Source: a bacterium
Lineage (GTDB): Bacteria; Actinomycetota; Acidimicrobiia; Acidimicrobiales; Bin134
NCBI GenBank assembly: GCA_028819295.1
Contig: JAPPMA010000094.1
Coordinates: 50,693-114,692, forward strand
Reading direction: 5' to 3'
Length of the DNA stretch: 64,000 nt
In this document: one piece after another, positions 54,567 to 63,137 of the stretch
How positions within the stretch are numbered: the first letter of the stretch is position 1
How the letters are laid out: every line of letters begins with the position of its first letter
Notes under the pieces: generated by a model
Databases searched by the model: none
What the model saw: the letters and a program-made list of their open reading frames with translations, nothing else
Told to the model about the DNA's origin: nothing
Translations under genes and position numbers: made by a program

Positions 54567-55628
54567 TTACCCCCCTGGGTTTGGGGACGCCCCGCCGATG
54601 ATCGGCGCCCCCTCGACATATGGCTTCTGATGGATGATCGGCATCTCCTCGGCGATCGACTTGTACATCTCCGGGCGGCGGTAGCGGCTGAAGTCGTACA
54701 GCGTGTTCTTGTAGGCCGCGCACCAGTTGAGGTTGCAGGTGGCCGCCACCAGCTCGTCGCCGTCGGTGGCGGCTTGGGCCAGCACCTCGCCGGAGGGGCC
54801 GATTATGCAGCTCTCGGCCAGGCTCTCCACCCCCTCCTCCTCGCCTCCCTTGGCCACGCCGACCACGAACGTGCCGTTCTGGTAGGCCCCGGCCTGCATG
54901 ACCAGGCGGCTGTGGAATCCGGCCAGGAAATCCTGGGACGGGTCGGGGTAGTAGTGGATGGGAGTGTTATAGCCGATCAGGATCATCTCCACGTCGGCCA
55001 GTCCCATCACCCGGTAGGTCTCGGGCCAGCGCCGGTCGTTGCACAGGGCCAGGCCGATCTCGCCCCTAAAGGCGGTCCAGGTGCGGAACGTCTCGGCGGC
55101 GGGCTCGAAGTAGGCCCGCTCCAGGTGCTGGAACGGGCGCTGGGGCTCATAGGTCTCGTGGCCGGGGATGTGGACCTTGCGGAACTTGGCCACCTCGTGG
55201 CCGTCGCCGTCCACCAGCAGATAGGTGTTGTAGCGGCGGCCGTCGGGGGTCAGCTCGGCGTAGCCCAGGCAGAAGCCGATCCCCAGGCGGGCCGCCTCGT
55301 CGAACAGCGGCTTGACCTCCGGCGAGGGCATCTCTGTCTCATAGAAGCTGTTGAGCTCGTCTATGTCGTCGATCCACCACCGGGGGAAGAACGTGGTCAG
55401 GGCCATCTCGGGGTACACCACCAGCTCGCAGCCCTGCTTGTGGCCCTCGTGCAGCAGCGCCATCAGCCGCTCCACCACCTCGGCCCGGGTCTCGCTGCGG
55501 GCGATGGGGCCGAGCTGGGCCGCGCCGACGGTGATCTCGCGGAGATTGCTGGTGAGGCGCGACACCCGCTCGTCGACCGCTTCGCTCTCCAGGTGTGTGC
55601 TCAGCGTGCTGTTGTGGTTGGCGCTCAT
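54567..55628 (-). CDS. Carbon-nitrogen hydrolase, N-carbamoyl-D-amino acid hydrolase-like
   Basis: 353 aa from ATG 55628, overlapping the upstream stop (ATGA). Nitrilase-superfamily triad: Glu in VVYPEMALTTFFPRW, Lys in AKFRKVHIPGHE and Cys in GLALCNDRRWPETYR. The C-N-D-R-R-W-P-E string is characteristic of D-carbamoylases. It would cleave an N-carbamoyl group to CO2, ammonia and an amine or amino acid. Co-transcribed with the M20 amidohydrolase, indicating carbamoyl/ureido compound breakdown. Confidence 0.92.
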   Translation of the reverse strand: MSANHNSTLSTHLESEAVDERVSRLTSNLREITVGAAQLGPIARSETRAEVVERLMALLHEGHKQGCELVVYPEMALTTFFPRWWIDDIDELNSFYETEMPSPEVKPLFDEAARLGIGFCLGYAELTPDGRRYNTYLLVDGDGHEVAKFRKVHIPGHETYEPQRPFQHLERAYFEPAAETFRTWTAFRGEIGLALCNDRRWPETYRVMGLADVEMILIGYNTPIHYYPDPSQDFLAGFHSRLVMQAGAYQNGTFVVGVAKGGEEEGVESLAESCIIGPSGEVLAQAATDGDELVAATCNLNWCAAYKNTLYDFSRYRRPEMYKSIAEEMPIIHQKPYVEGAPIIGGASPNPGG

Positions 55629-56902
55629 GCCGTTGCTCCCGCCTTCTCCTCCGCCTCGGCGCTCTCGGTGATCTCGGCCAGTTCCAGCATGACCCGCAGC
55701 AGCACGTTGGCCCCCGCTTCTAAGTGCTCGGGCTCGGTGTGCTCGAACGGATTGTGGCTGATGCCCTCCCAGGAGGGCACGAAGATCATAGAGGTTGGGC
55801 ACACCGGAGCGAACATCTGGGCGTCGTGGCCCGCGCCCGAGCACAGCCGCCGGTGGCTGAACCCCAGCTCGGCGGCGGCCCGCTCCACCCGGTCGATCAT
55901 CTCCGGAGCGAACTCCACCGGGGCGAATCGGGCGAGGCGCCGGGAGGTGATCCCCGTTCCCGACTCGGCGGCCAGCTCCTCCAGGAAGGTGGCCAGGCGG
56001 TTCTCGGCCTCGGTGAGCAGGCGGTCGTCGGTGTTGCGCATGTCCACGGTGAGCACCGCATCGGAGGCCACCACGTTGACGAGGTTGGGGTGCAGCTCCA
56101 CCCGTCCCACGGTACACACCTGCGGGGGGCCGAACTCGTCGGCCAGCTCGTGGACGAACACCGCGATGCGGGTGGCGACCCAGCCGGCGTCGTGGCGCAT
56201 GTGCATCGGGGTGGTGCCGGCGTGGTTCGACTGGCCGGCCACGGTGATCTCGGTCCAGCTGATGCCCTGCACCCCGGTTACCGCGCCGATCACGATGCCC
56301 TCGGCATCGAGGATCGGGCCCTGCTCGATGTGCAGCTCGATGAAGGCGTGGGGCGGGGGCGACGGGCACGGGGCCGGGCCCCGATAGCCGATCCGGTCGA
56401 GCTCGGCACCCACCACCGCACCGTCGGCGCCTGTGATGTCGAGCGCCTCCTCCAGGGGGAGCTCGCCGGTGTACACCAGGCTTCCCAGCATGTCGGGCGG
56501 GAACCGGGAGCCCTCCTCGTCGGTGAAGAACCCCACCGCCAGCGGCCGCCGGGTGGTGATGCCCGCCCGCTGCACCGCCTCGATCACCTGCAAGCCGGCC
56601 AGCACGCCGAGGTTGCCGTCGTAGCGCCCGCCGGTGCGCACGGTGTCGATGTGGCTGCCGCACATCACCGGCGGCCCCGGCTCGGCCCCGGCCAGCGTGC
56701 CGGTCACGTTGCCGATGCCGTCGATGCTGATCTCCAAGCCCAGATCCCGCATCCACGTCACCACCAGGTCGCGTCCGTCGCGGTCTTCGTCGGTCAACGC
56801 CAGACGACAGGCGCCGTCGGTGCCCTCGATCTCGCCAATTGAAGCCAAAGCGGCCAGGCGGTCGCTCAGGCCCTGACCGTCAACGCTGATATCAGTAGCC
56901 AC
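55625..56902 (-). CDS. M20-family amidohydrolase, N-carbamoyl-L-amino acid hydrolase/allantoate amidohydrolase type
   Basis: 425 aa. Metal ligands are visible in MCGSHIDTVRTGGRYDGNLG (His, Asp), FFTDEEGSRFPP (Glu-Glu), ELHIEQGPILD (His) and the C-terminal GISHNPFEHTEP. The dimerisation/lid domain segment is QSNHAGTTPM. It hydrolyses N-carbamoyl-L-amino acids, allantoate or ureidoglycolate. First gene of the minus-strand catabolic run, divergent from the HigBA-like genes across a 118-bp promoter gap. Confidence 0.93.
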   Translation of the reverse strand: MATDISVDGQGLSDRLAALASIGEIEGTDGACRLALTDEDRDGRDLVVTWMRDLGLEISIDGIGNVTGTLAGAEPGPPVMCGSHIDTVRTGGRYDGNLGVLAGLQVIEAVQRAGITTRRPLAVGFFTDEEGSRFPPDMLGSLVYTGELPLEEALDITGADGAVVGAELDRIGYRGPAPCPSPPPHAFIELHIEQGPILDAEGIVIGAVTGVQGISWTEITVAGQSNHAGTTPMHMRHDAGWVATRIAVFVHELADEFGPPQVCTVGRVELHPNLVNVVASDAVLTVDMRNTDDRLLTEAENRLATFLEELAAESGTGITSRRLARFAPVEFAPEMIDRVERAAAELGFSHRRLCSGAGHDAQMFAPVCPTSMIFVPSWEGISHNPFEHTEPEHLEAGANVLLRVMLELAEITESAEAEEKAGATA

Positions 56903-57020
56903 AGAAGATATATTCTGCCAGAGTTATCGCTCGTTGTGTATTGCAGAATCACCATTGCCCATACAAAGTCCAGGGCGATTCCCCCTTCACGTCCTGTCCG
57001 GTATATCGTACAATACAGTT

Positions 57021-57359
57021 ATGTCCACGATCCTCCGCAGCGCGACTTTCGACCGTTGGCTGCGCAGGCTGCGGGACCGCCGGGCGGTGAACCGTATCAT
57101 TGCCAGGCTGCTGGCAGACGAGGATGGGCACCTCGGAGGCGTGAGACCTGCTGGTGAAGGCGTGTCCGAGATGAGGATCCAGCACGGGCTTGGATACCGT
57201 ATCTATTTCCTCTCGCGGGGAACTGAGCTGATCGTCCTACTATGCGGCGGCGACAAGGACAGCCAACGCAGAGATATCGAGCAGGCAAAGAACATGGCGA
57301 CAGAATGGAGGAGCAATGGCTGTGGAATACCAGAGGTTCGACCCGGCGGCCTACGTTAA
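57021..57359 (+). CDS. Toxin, RelE/HigB-like (Gp49 type)
   Basis: 112 aa: FDRWLRRLRDRRAVNRIIARLLADEDGHLGGVRPAGEGVSEMRIQHGLGYRIYFLSRG then LIVLLCGGDKDSQRRDIEQAK, the pattern of the small RelE-fold family paired with HI1420-like antitoxins. Such toxins cleave mRNA on the ribosome. The ATG is almost at the TACAAT-like -10 hexamer, so the message may be nearly leaderless. The antitoxin gene overlaps its 3' end by 44 nt, the toxin-first order normal for HigBA. Confidence 0.88.
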   Translation: MSTILRSATFDRWLRRLRDRRAVNRIIARLLADEDGHLGGVRPAGEGVSEMRIQHGLGYRIYFLSRGTELIVLLCGGDKDSQRRDIEQAKNMATEWRSNGCGIPEVRPGGLR

Positions 57360-57633
57360 GCCCGAAGGGGATGTGCGAGGACTTCTCCGGGCGGCCGCGG
57401 AAGAGGACCAGGGAGACGGGGCAGTCATTCGTGCCGTCTTGAAGCACATCGCCCAGACGCAGAACATGAGCGCCCTCGCCCGCGACACCGGGCTAAACCG
57501 TGGCAACCTGTACGAAGCACTGTCTGAAGATGGCAACCCCACTCTGTCAACGCTGCTGAAGCTCGCCAGCGCGCTGGGACTGAGGCTGCGCCTTGAATCC
57601 GTGGAGGAACGAGCTGCAAGGGCACCGCTGTGA
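57316..57633 (+). CDS. Antitoxin, HigA/HI1420-like DNA-binding protein
   Basis: 105 aa with a helix-turn-helix of the addiction-module antidote family: VLKHIAQTQNMSALARDTGLNRGNLYEALSEDGNPTLSTLLKLASALGL. Strong GGAGG before the ATG. Its TGA overlaps the GTG start of the molybdenum hydroxylase FAD-subunit gene (GTGA), so the antitoxin and a metabolic operon are translationally linked, which is unusual. Confidence 0.9.
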   Translation: MAVEYQRFDPAAYVKPEGDVRGLLRAAAEEDQGDGAVIRAVLKHIAQTQNMSALARDTGLNRGNLYEALSEDGNPTLSTLLKLASALGLRLRLESVEERAARAPL

Positions 57634-58496
57634 GCGATGTCGTAGTTGCCCGAAGTTTGGACGACGCCCTGGGTACGCTGGCCGACCACCCCGACGCCAC
57701 TGTTTTGGCCGGGGGCACCGACCTCATGGTGGAGATCAACCGGGGGCTGCGCCGGCCCAGCCGTGTGGTGGCCGTGGCCCAAGTGCCAGAATTGCGCCGG
57801 TGGAGCGTCGCGGATGACCGGGTGGTGGTTGGCAGCGGCGTCACCTACACCGAGATGATGACCACGGCTTTGGCCGGTGCCGCCCCCGCCCTGGCCCAGG
57901 CCGCCCGCACGGTGGGCTCCCCGCCCATTCGCAACGCCGGAACCCTGGGGGGCAACTTGGGCACCGCCTCGCCGGCGGGCGACACCCTGCCGGTGCTGGC
58001 CGCGCTCAACGCCGAGATTGTGTTGGCCGGCCCCGACGGGGAGCGCCGGATGGGCTTGGACCACTTCGTGGTGGGGGTGAAGCAGACGTGCCTGCAACCG
58101 GGCGAGCTGATCGTGCGGGCCGAGATGGACCGGCCCCGGGGCGGCCAGGAGTTCTTGAAGATCGGTCCCCGCAACGCCATGGTGATCTCCATGGCCGGCC
58201 TCGCCCTGGTGGTGGACCGTGACGCCCGGGCCGTGCGCTGCGCCCTGGGCGCGGTGGCCGCCGGCATTCCCCGGGCCCGGGAAGCCGAGGCCTGGGTGGC
58301 CGAGCGCATCCATTGGGACAACGGCGCGGGGGTGGACGACGCCGTGGCCGACGAGTTCGGCTCCCTGGTGGCCGCGGCCTCCTCGCCCATCGACGACCAT
58401 CGCTCCACCGCCGCCTACCGCCGCCACGCGGTGGCGGTGCTGGCCACCCGAGCCCTGAAGCGGGCGTTCGCAGAAGGAGGCTCTGACGATGCCTGA
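57630..58496 (+). CDS. Molybdenum hydroxylase, FAD-binding medium subunit (XdhB/CoxM-like)
   Basis: 288 aa. FAD loops TVLAGGTDLMVEIN and the GSPPIRNAGTLGGNLGTASPAGD motif are typical of CO/xanthine dehydrogenase medium subunits; the C-terminal domain ends with STAAYRRHAVAVLATRAL. GTG start overlaps the antitoxin stop. It passes electrons from the iron-sulfur subunit to an acceptor. Together with the two following genes it forms a complete three-subunit enzyme. Confidence 0.93.
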   Translation: MSDVVVARSLDDALGTLADHPDATVLAGGTDLMVEINRGLRRPSRVVAVAQVPELRRWSVADDRVVVGSGVTYTEMMTTALAGAAPALAQAARTVGSPPIRNAGTLGGNLGTASPAGDTLPVLAALNAEIVLAGPDGERRMGLDHFVVGVKQTCLQPGELIVRAEMDRPRGGQEFLKIGPRNAMVISMAGLALVVDRDARAVRCALGAVAAGIPRAREAEAWVAERIHWDNGAGVDDAVADEFGSLVAAASSPIDDHRSTAAYRRHAVAVLATRALKRAFAEGGSDDA

Positions 58497-58971
58497 TCCC
58501 TACACCCTGCGGGTGAACGGCGCCGACTGCGAGGTGGCCGATTCCGATCTCACCGAGAGCCTGCTGTTCGTGCTGCGGGAGCGCCTCGGGCTCACCGGCA
58601 CCAAGAACGCCTGCACCGAGGGCGAGTGCAGCTCGTGCGCGGTGCTGGTGGACGGGGTGCTCACCTGCTCGTGTCTGGTGCTGGCGGCAACCGCCGCGGG
58701 CCAGGAGATCACCACCGTGGAGGGCCTGGGCGACGGCCGCGACGGCCTGTCGGTGGTCCAAGAGGCGTTCGTGGACGAGGGCGCGGTGCAGTGCGGCTTC
58801 TGCACTCCGGGGCTGATCGTGGCCGTTCACGACCTGCTGGAGGCCGACCCCGATCCCAGCGACGGCGATGTGCGCGAAGCCCTGTCGGGCAACCTGTGCC
58901 GCTGCACCGGCTACGGGCGGATACTGGCCGCCGTCCACTCGGCGGCGGCGGTGAAGCGGAGCCAGCCGTGA
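58489..58971 (+). CDS. Molybdenum hydroxylase, [2Fe-2S] small subunit (XdhC/CoxS-like)
   Basis: 160 aa. The first cluster is CTEGECSSCAVLVDG with a later Cys (LTCSC); the second is QCGFCTPG and LCRCTGYGRI. AAGGAGG upstream of ATG, which overlaps the medium-subunit stop by 8 nt; its own TGA overlaps the large-subunit GTG. Electron transfer from molybdenum to FAD. Confidence 0.94.
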   Translation: MPDPYTLRVNGADCEVADSDLTESLLFVLRERLGLTGTKNACTEGECSSCAVLVDGVLTCSCLVLAATAAGQEITTVEGLGDGRDGLSVVQEAFVDEGAVQCGFCTPGLIVAVHDLLEADPDPSDGDVREALSGNLCRCTGYGRILAAVHSAAAVKRSQP

Positions 58972-61304
58972 CCGCCGAGCCGTTCGGTTCCGCGGGGGCA
59001 GCCGACTCCATGGTTGAGGGTGCCACCGGCTCCATTGCCGATGCCGGCACCATCGTCGATGCCGGCACCCGGGGGGTGGGCGCCGATGTGGGGCGCCCCG
59101 ACGGCGTGCCCAAGGTGCAGGGCCGGTTCGCCTTCTCCTCCGACCTGTGGGCCGACGACTTCTTGTGGGGCCACACCCTGCGCTCGCCCCACGCCTCGGC
59201 CAACATTCGCAGCATCGACATCGGCCCGGCGCTGGCCATTGCCGGGGTCCACGCCGTGCTGTTGGCCGGCGACGTGCCCGGTCGGCTCCACTACGGGCTC
59301 GAGCACCCCGACCAGCCGGTGCTGGCCGACGGGCAGGTCCGCTATGTGGGCGAGCCGGTGGCGGTGGTGGCCGCCGACCACCCCGACATCGCCCGGCGGG
59401 CCGCCGAGGCCATCGTGGTGGACTACGAGGTCACCGAGCCGCTGACCGATGCCGAGGCCGCGCCCACCGCGGCCCCCATCCACCCCCACGGCAACGTCTT
59501 TCGGGAGATCAACATCCGCCACGGCGACCAGGACGCAACCGGCGAGGTGGTGGTGGAGGGCGTCTACGAGGTGGGCATGCAGGATCAGGCCTTCATGGGC
59601 CCCGAGTCGGGCCTGGCCCTGCCGGATGACGACGGCGGGGTGGAGCTGTTCATTTCCACCCAGTGGCTGCACGTCGACCGGGAGCAGATCGCGGCGTGCC
59701 TGGGGATCGACGAGGAGCAGGTGCGCCTCACTCTGGCCGGGGTGGGCGGGGCGTTCGGCGCCCGCGAGGACCTGTCGTTGCAGATCCACCTGTGCCTGTT
59801 GGCCCTGCACACCGGCAAGCCGGTGAAGATGGTCTACAGCCGAGACGAGTCGTTCTTCGGCCATGTACACCGCCACCCGGCCAAGATGTGGTACCGCCAC
59901 CACGCCGATCGCGACGGGCGGCTGGTGAGGGTGGAGGCCCGGATCGTGCTCGACGGCGGGGCCTATGCCTCCACCTCATCGGCGGTCATCGCCAACGCCT
60001 CCTGCTTCGCGGCGGGCCCCTACAAGGTGCCCTCCGCCCACATCGTCGGCTTGGCGGCCCGCACCAACAACCCGCCGTGCGGGGCCATGCGGGGCTTCGG
60101 CGCGGTGCAGACCTGCTTCGGCCACGAGTCGCAGATGGACAAGCTGGCCGCGGAGCTGGGCATGGACCCGGTGGAGCTGCGGCTCATCAACGCCCTGGAC
60201 TCCGGCGACCGCCTCATCACCGGGCAGGTCATCACCGGCACCTTCCCGGTGGCCGAGGTAATTCGCCAGTGCGCCGGGGCCCCCGAGCCCCATATCCCCC
60301 AAAGCGACGATCGGCGCGACCTGCCGGGAGGCTCGGGACGCACCACCGACGCCGCCGACACCGTGCGGGGAACGGGCTTCGCCGTGGGGTTCAAGAACCT
60401 CATGTTCTCCGAGGGCTACGACGACTACTCATCGGCCGCCTGCCGGGTGGCCGACGGGGTGGCCACCGTCACCTGCGCGTGTGCCGAGGTGGGCCAAGGG
60501 TTCGTGACCCTGGCCCAGCAGATCGCCCGCACCGAGCTGGGAGTGGACAAGGTGATCCTGGCCCCCGCCCAGACCGCCACCGTCGGCTCAGCCGGATCGT
60601 CGTCGGCCAGCCGCCAAACCTGGATGTCGGGCGGGGCCGTGCAGGCCGCCTGCCGGGCAGTGCGCGACCAAATCCTGGCCAACGTAGCCGAGGCGTGGGA
60701 GGTGGCCCCCGACGGCCTGGTGCTACGCGACGGCATGGTGGTGTCGCTGGACGGCCAGCAAGAAGCACTGCTAGCCCAGGTCACTGCCGGCGCCGGCTAC
60801 GAGGCCGAGGTGGAGTATCACCACGCCCCCACCGAAGAACTGGACGAGAACGGCCAAGGCAACGCCCACGTGTCCTTCGCCTGCGCCGCCCACCGGGTGA
60901 TCGCCGATGTGGACCCCGATCTGGGCCTGGTTCGAGTGCGCGACATCACCACCGCCCAAGACGTGGGCCGCATCCTCAACCCCACCCAGGCCGTGGGCCA
61001 GATCGAAGGCGGCACAGCCCAAGGAGTAGGCCTGGCCCTGATGGAAGAAATAGTGCTGGACAACGGCCTGGTACGAAACGCCTCCTTCACCGACTACGTG
61101 ATCCCCACCACCCTCGACATGCCCGACGTGACCATCGCCGCCTGGGTGGAACAACCCGAACCCGGCGCCCCCTACGGCGCCAAAGGAATAGGCGAACCCC
61201 CCACCATCTCCTCATCCGCCGCCGTAGCCGCCGCCGTAAGAGACGCCACCGGCCTCCCCCTCCCCCGCATCCCCATCCGCCCCCCCGACATCGCCCTAGC
61301 TTGA
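58968..61304 (+). CDS. Molybdenum hydroxylase, molybdopterin-binding large subunit (XdhA-like)
   Basis: 778 aa from GTG 58968. An unusual Ala/Gly/Asp-rich N-terminus (~residues 1-35) precedes the domain, which begins VPKVQGRFAFSSDLW. Mo-pterin motifs are GVGGAFGAREDLS, PPCGAMRGFGAVQTCFGHE, the GQGFVTLAQQ segment and PYGAKGIGEPPT (catalytic Glu). A purine or similar heterocycle is the likely substrate. This is the second molybdenum hydroxylase of the window, differing in architecture from the fused one at 52-54.6 kb. Confidence 0.92.
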   Translation: MTAEPFGSAGAADSMVEGATGSIADAGTIVDAGTRGVGADVGRPDGVPKVQGRFAFSSDLWADDFLWGHTLRSPHASANIRSIDIGPALAIAGVHAVLLAGDVPGRLHYGLEHPDQPVLADGQVRYVGEPVAVVAADHPDIARRAAEAIVVDYEVTEPLTDAEAAPTAAPIHPHGNVFREINIRHGDQDATGEVVVEGVYEVGMQDQAFMGPESGLALPDDDGGVELFISTQWLHVDREQIAACLGIDEEQVRLTLAGVGGAFGAREDLSLQIHLCLLALHTGKPVKMVYSRDESFFGHVHRHPAKMWYRHHADRDGRLVRVEARIVLDGGAYASTSSAVIANASCFAAGPYKVPSAHIVGLAARTNNPPCGAMRGFGAVQTCFGHESQMDKLAAELGMDPVELRLINALDSGDRLITGQVITGTFPVAEVIRQCAGAPEPHIPQSDDRRDLPGGSGRTTDAADTVRGTGFAVGFKNLMFSEGYDDYSSAACRVADGVATVTCACAEVGQGFVTLAQQIARTELGVDKVILAPAQTATVGSAGSSSASRQTWMSGGAVQAACRAVRDQILANVAEAWEVAPDGLVLRDGMVVSLDGQQEALLAQVTAGAGYEAEVEYHHAPTEELDENGQGNAHVSFACAAHRVIADVDPDLGLVRVRDITTAQDVGRILNPTQAVGQIEGGTAQGVGLALMEEIVLDNGLVRNASFTDYVIPTTLDMPDVTIAAWVEQPEPGAPYGAKGIGEPPTISSSAAVAAAVRDATGLPLPRIPIRPPDIALA

Positions 61305-61355
61305 GCCAAGCTCCGCCAGTCCTTGACTCTCCCCGGGCACCCTACGACCACGATC

Positions 61356-63137
61356 TCATGGGTCCACTCCAAGGCGTTTAGCTACTTCCTGGACAAAGGG
61401 TGACTCGCCACGAACCGTATATTCCCGTTTATTTTTGAATTGAGATGAGTACACCAAGAAGACCTGGTCCCGCGCGCGAGTAAGGCCGACGTAGAACAGC
61501 CGGCGATCCTCAATTAGCTGTTTAGGTTCAGATCTGTAAACACCATTTCTCCACCTGGCGAATGGGAATAACGAAACTTGGAGCCCAGGGAGAATTACGA
61601 CGTCGAATTGACGACCCTTGGAGGCATGACACGTAGTCAGGACCACTTGGCCGCGCACTTGTACGCCTCGAGCGAAATCAAAAAGTGGCACGGCAGAAGA
61701 CTCCGACTCGCGCAGCCAGTTGATTGCTAGGAGATCATCTGGGCGGGTTCCGTCGGACTCAAGCAAGCCCCTTAGGCCGAGCAAGTCGTCGAATCCTGTT
61801 GCCCATTCCGACAACGTGAGTTGGGGGTCCGCTGCCATTACGGCTCCGAAGAGCTTCTTTCGTACATCCAGGTCATCTTCGAAGACGCCTGCAGAAGCCT
61901 GTAGCTCTCTGTAATGAGTCCCCAGTTCAGTCAGTGAGTCTGCGTCCTCGCCACCAAGAGCTCTGGTGGCGCATCGTTGTACCCATCGCACGATTGGCGA
62001 TGATGGAAATCGTACGTCTTTCTCCACAAGGTACCTTTGGTCTGCTTGTGAAATCTCGGCATGGAGTGCATCGAGCATCTCACCCTTCCCCTTGTACAGA
62101 ATGGCGATCTCGTGCGGCTCTACTCCAGAAGCAATCAGTTGGGGCACAATGCCGTGCACGATGCGCCTAGCCTGCCCCTCTAGACCCCCATCCACTCTTT
62201 CGAATTCAATCTCTCCCTCGTCATCGCGACCAGGGGCTGGCTGATAGTTGCGAGCCGACCCAAGTGGGGCCTCCGCTGCGGCAATTAATCGTGCACCACT
62301 CCGATAGTTGAATCTGAGCTGAATCTTTCGAAATGCTCTGTCCTCGGACAATTCCAATAGGTACGAAGGGTCGGCACCGGTGAAGCCCAAGATGCACTGG
62401 TCGGGGTCACCTACGGCAAAGATCTTCGAACCGGCACGACGGAGTTCGCTCACGATCTGGTGCAGAGGTCCGCCGAGGTCTTGGTATTCATCGACTGCAA
62501 TCCACGGGTACCTCGCAACAAGAATCTCACGTACCTCATGAGATGTCTTCACGATGCTAAGTGCCTCTAGGGTCATCGCCTCGAAGTCAACGGATTCTGT
62601 GGCGACGAGCTGTGCGTTGAAGTGCTCAGCGACGGCTCGTTGATCCTCGTCGAAAGGATCCAGCGACTCCCCGCAAGCCATGGCACGTCGAACCAATTTC
62701 AGTGTCGACTCGAACCGATTCGGGTCTTCATCCACCCCGACAGCATCTAGGGAGGTCTGAATCGCCTGAGTCTGTTCAGGTAGTTTGAGCACGCGGGGGT
62801 ATGTCAGCTCCGGGCGACCAACGATTCCAGCAAACGGCCGAAGTATGCGGTTCAAGCAGAAGCTGTGGACTGTCCCAAGAAAGAGGCATCGACCCTGATG
62901 TATACCGAGCTGGCGCAGGCGGATCGAAAATTCACGTACGGCGTCGTTGCTGTACGTGATGCAAGCCACCCCGCGAGGAGGCATGACCTCGCTATGGAGT
63001 AAGTTCGCAACCTTCAAGACGATGGTGTCGGTCTTACCGCTTCCGGGTCCCGCTAGGACAACGGTGCTGTTGTGATGCTCCACAGCATCTCGCTGCTCCG
63101 GGTTAAGGCGGGCAAGCATGCCAGCTAGGTCATTCAT
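61356..63137 (-). CDS. UvrD/Rep-type helicase of a Gabija-like defence system (GajB-like)
   Basis: 593 aa superfamily 1 helicase. Q-motif LNPEQRDAV, Walker A AGPGSGKTDT, motif II VDEYQDLGG, motif III VGDPDQCILGF, motif IV LRFNYRSG, motif V TCHASKGRQFDVVILPG, motif VI YVGLTRARDQVFLVY. ATG 63137 overlaps by 8 nt the stop of an OLD-family nuclease gene, the gene pair that defines Gabija (GajA + GajB). Lower GC than its neighbours, consistent with recent transfer. In studied systems GajB acts on DNA ends produced during phage attack and works with GajA. Confidence 0.88.
   Translation of the reverse strand: MNDLAGMLARLNPEQRDAVEHHNSTVVLAGPGSGKTDTIVLKVANLLHSEVMPPRGVACITYSNDAVREFSIRLRQLGIHQGRCLFLGTVHSFCLNRILRPFAGIVGRPELTYPRVLKLPEQTQAIQTSLDAVGVDEDPNRFESTLKLVRRAMACGESLDPFDEDQRAVAEHFNAQLVATESVDFEAMTLEALSIVKTSHEVREILVARYPWIAVDEYQDLGGPLHQIVSELRRAGSKIFAVGDPDQCILGFTGADPSYLLELSEDRAFRKIQLRFNYRSGARLIAAAEAPLGSARNYQPAPGRDDEGEIEFERVDGGLEGQARRIVHGIVPQLIASGVEPHEIAILYKGKGEMLDALHAEISQADQRYLVEKDVRFPSSPIVRWVQRCATRALGGEDADSLTELGTHYRELQASAGVFEDDLDVRKKLFGAVMAADPQLTLSEWATGFDDLLGLRGLLESDGTRPDDLLAINWLRESESSAVPLFDFARGVQVRGQVVLTTCHASKGRQFDVVILPGLQVSLFPFARWRNGVYRSEPKQLIEDRRLFYVGLTRARDQVFLVYSSQFKNKREYTVRGESPFVQEVAKRLGVDP

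Noticed and set aside
54567-56756. A single 729-codon open frame covering the nitrilase-type hydrolase and much of the M20 gene
   Set aside because: Only the part from 55628 onward matches the hydrolase family; the upstream half is a shifted-frame shadow of the M20 gene, which ends with an ATGA overlap at 55625-55628.
57001-57020. A confident leaderless promoter for the HigB-like gene
   Set aside because: A TACAAT-like hexamer is present right before the ATG, but no matching -35 element is clear, so it is only mentioned in the gene entry.
61356-63137. Housekeeping UvrD/PcrA repair helicase
   Set aside because: It is shorter than PcrA-type helicases, has lower GC than its surroundings and overlaps an OLD/TOPRIM nuclease gene, which fits Gabija better.
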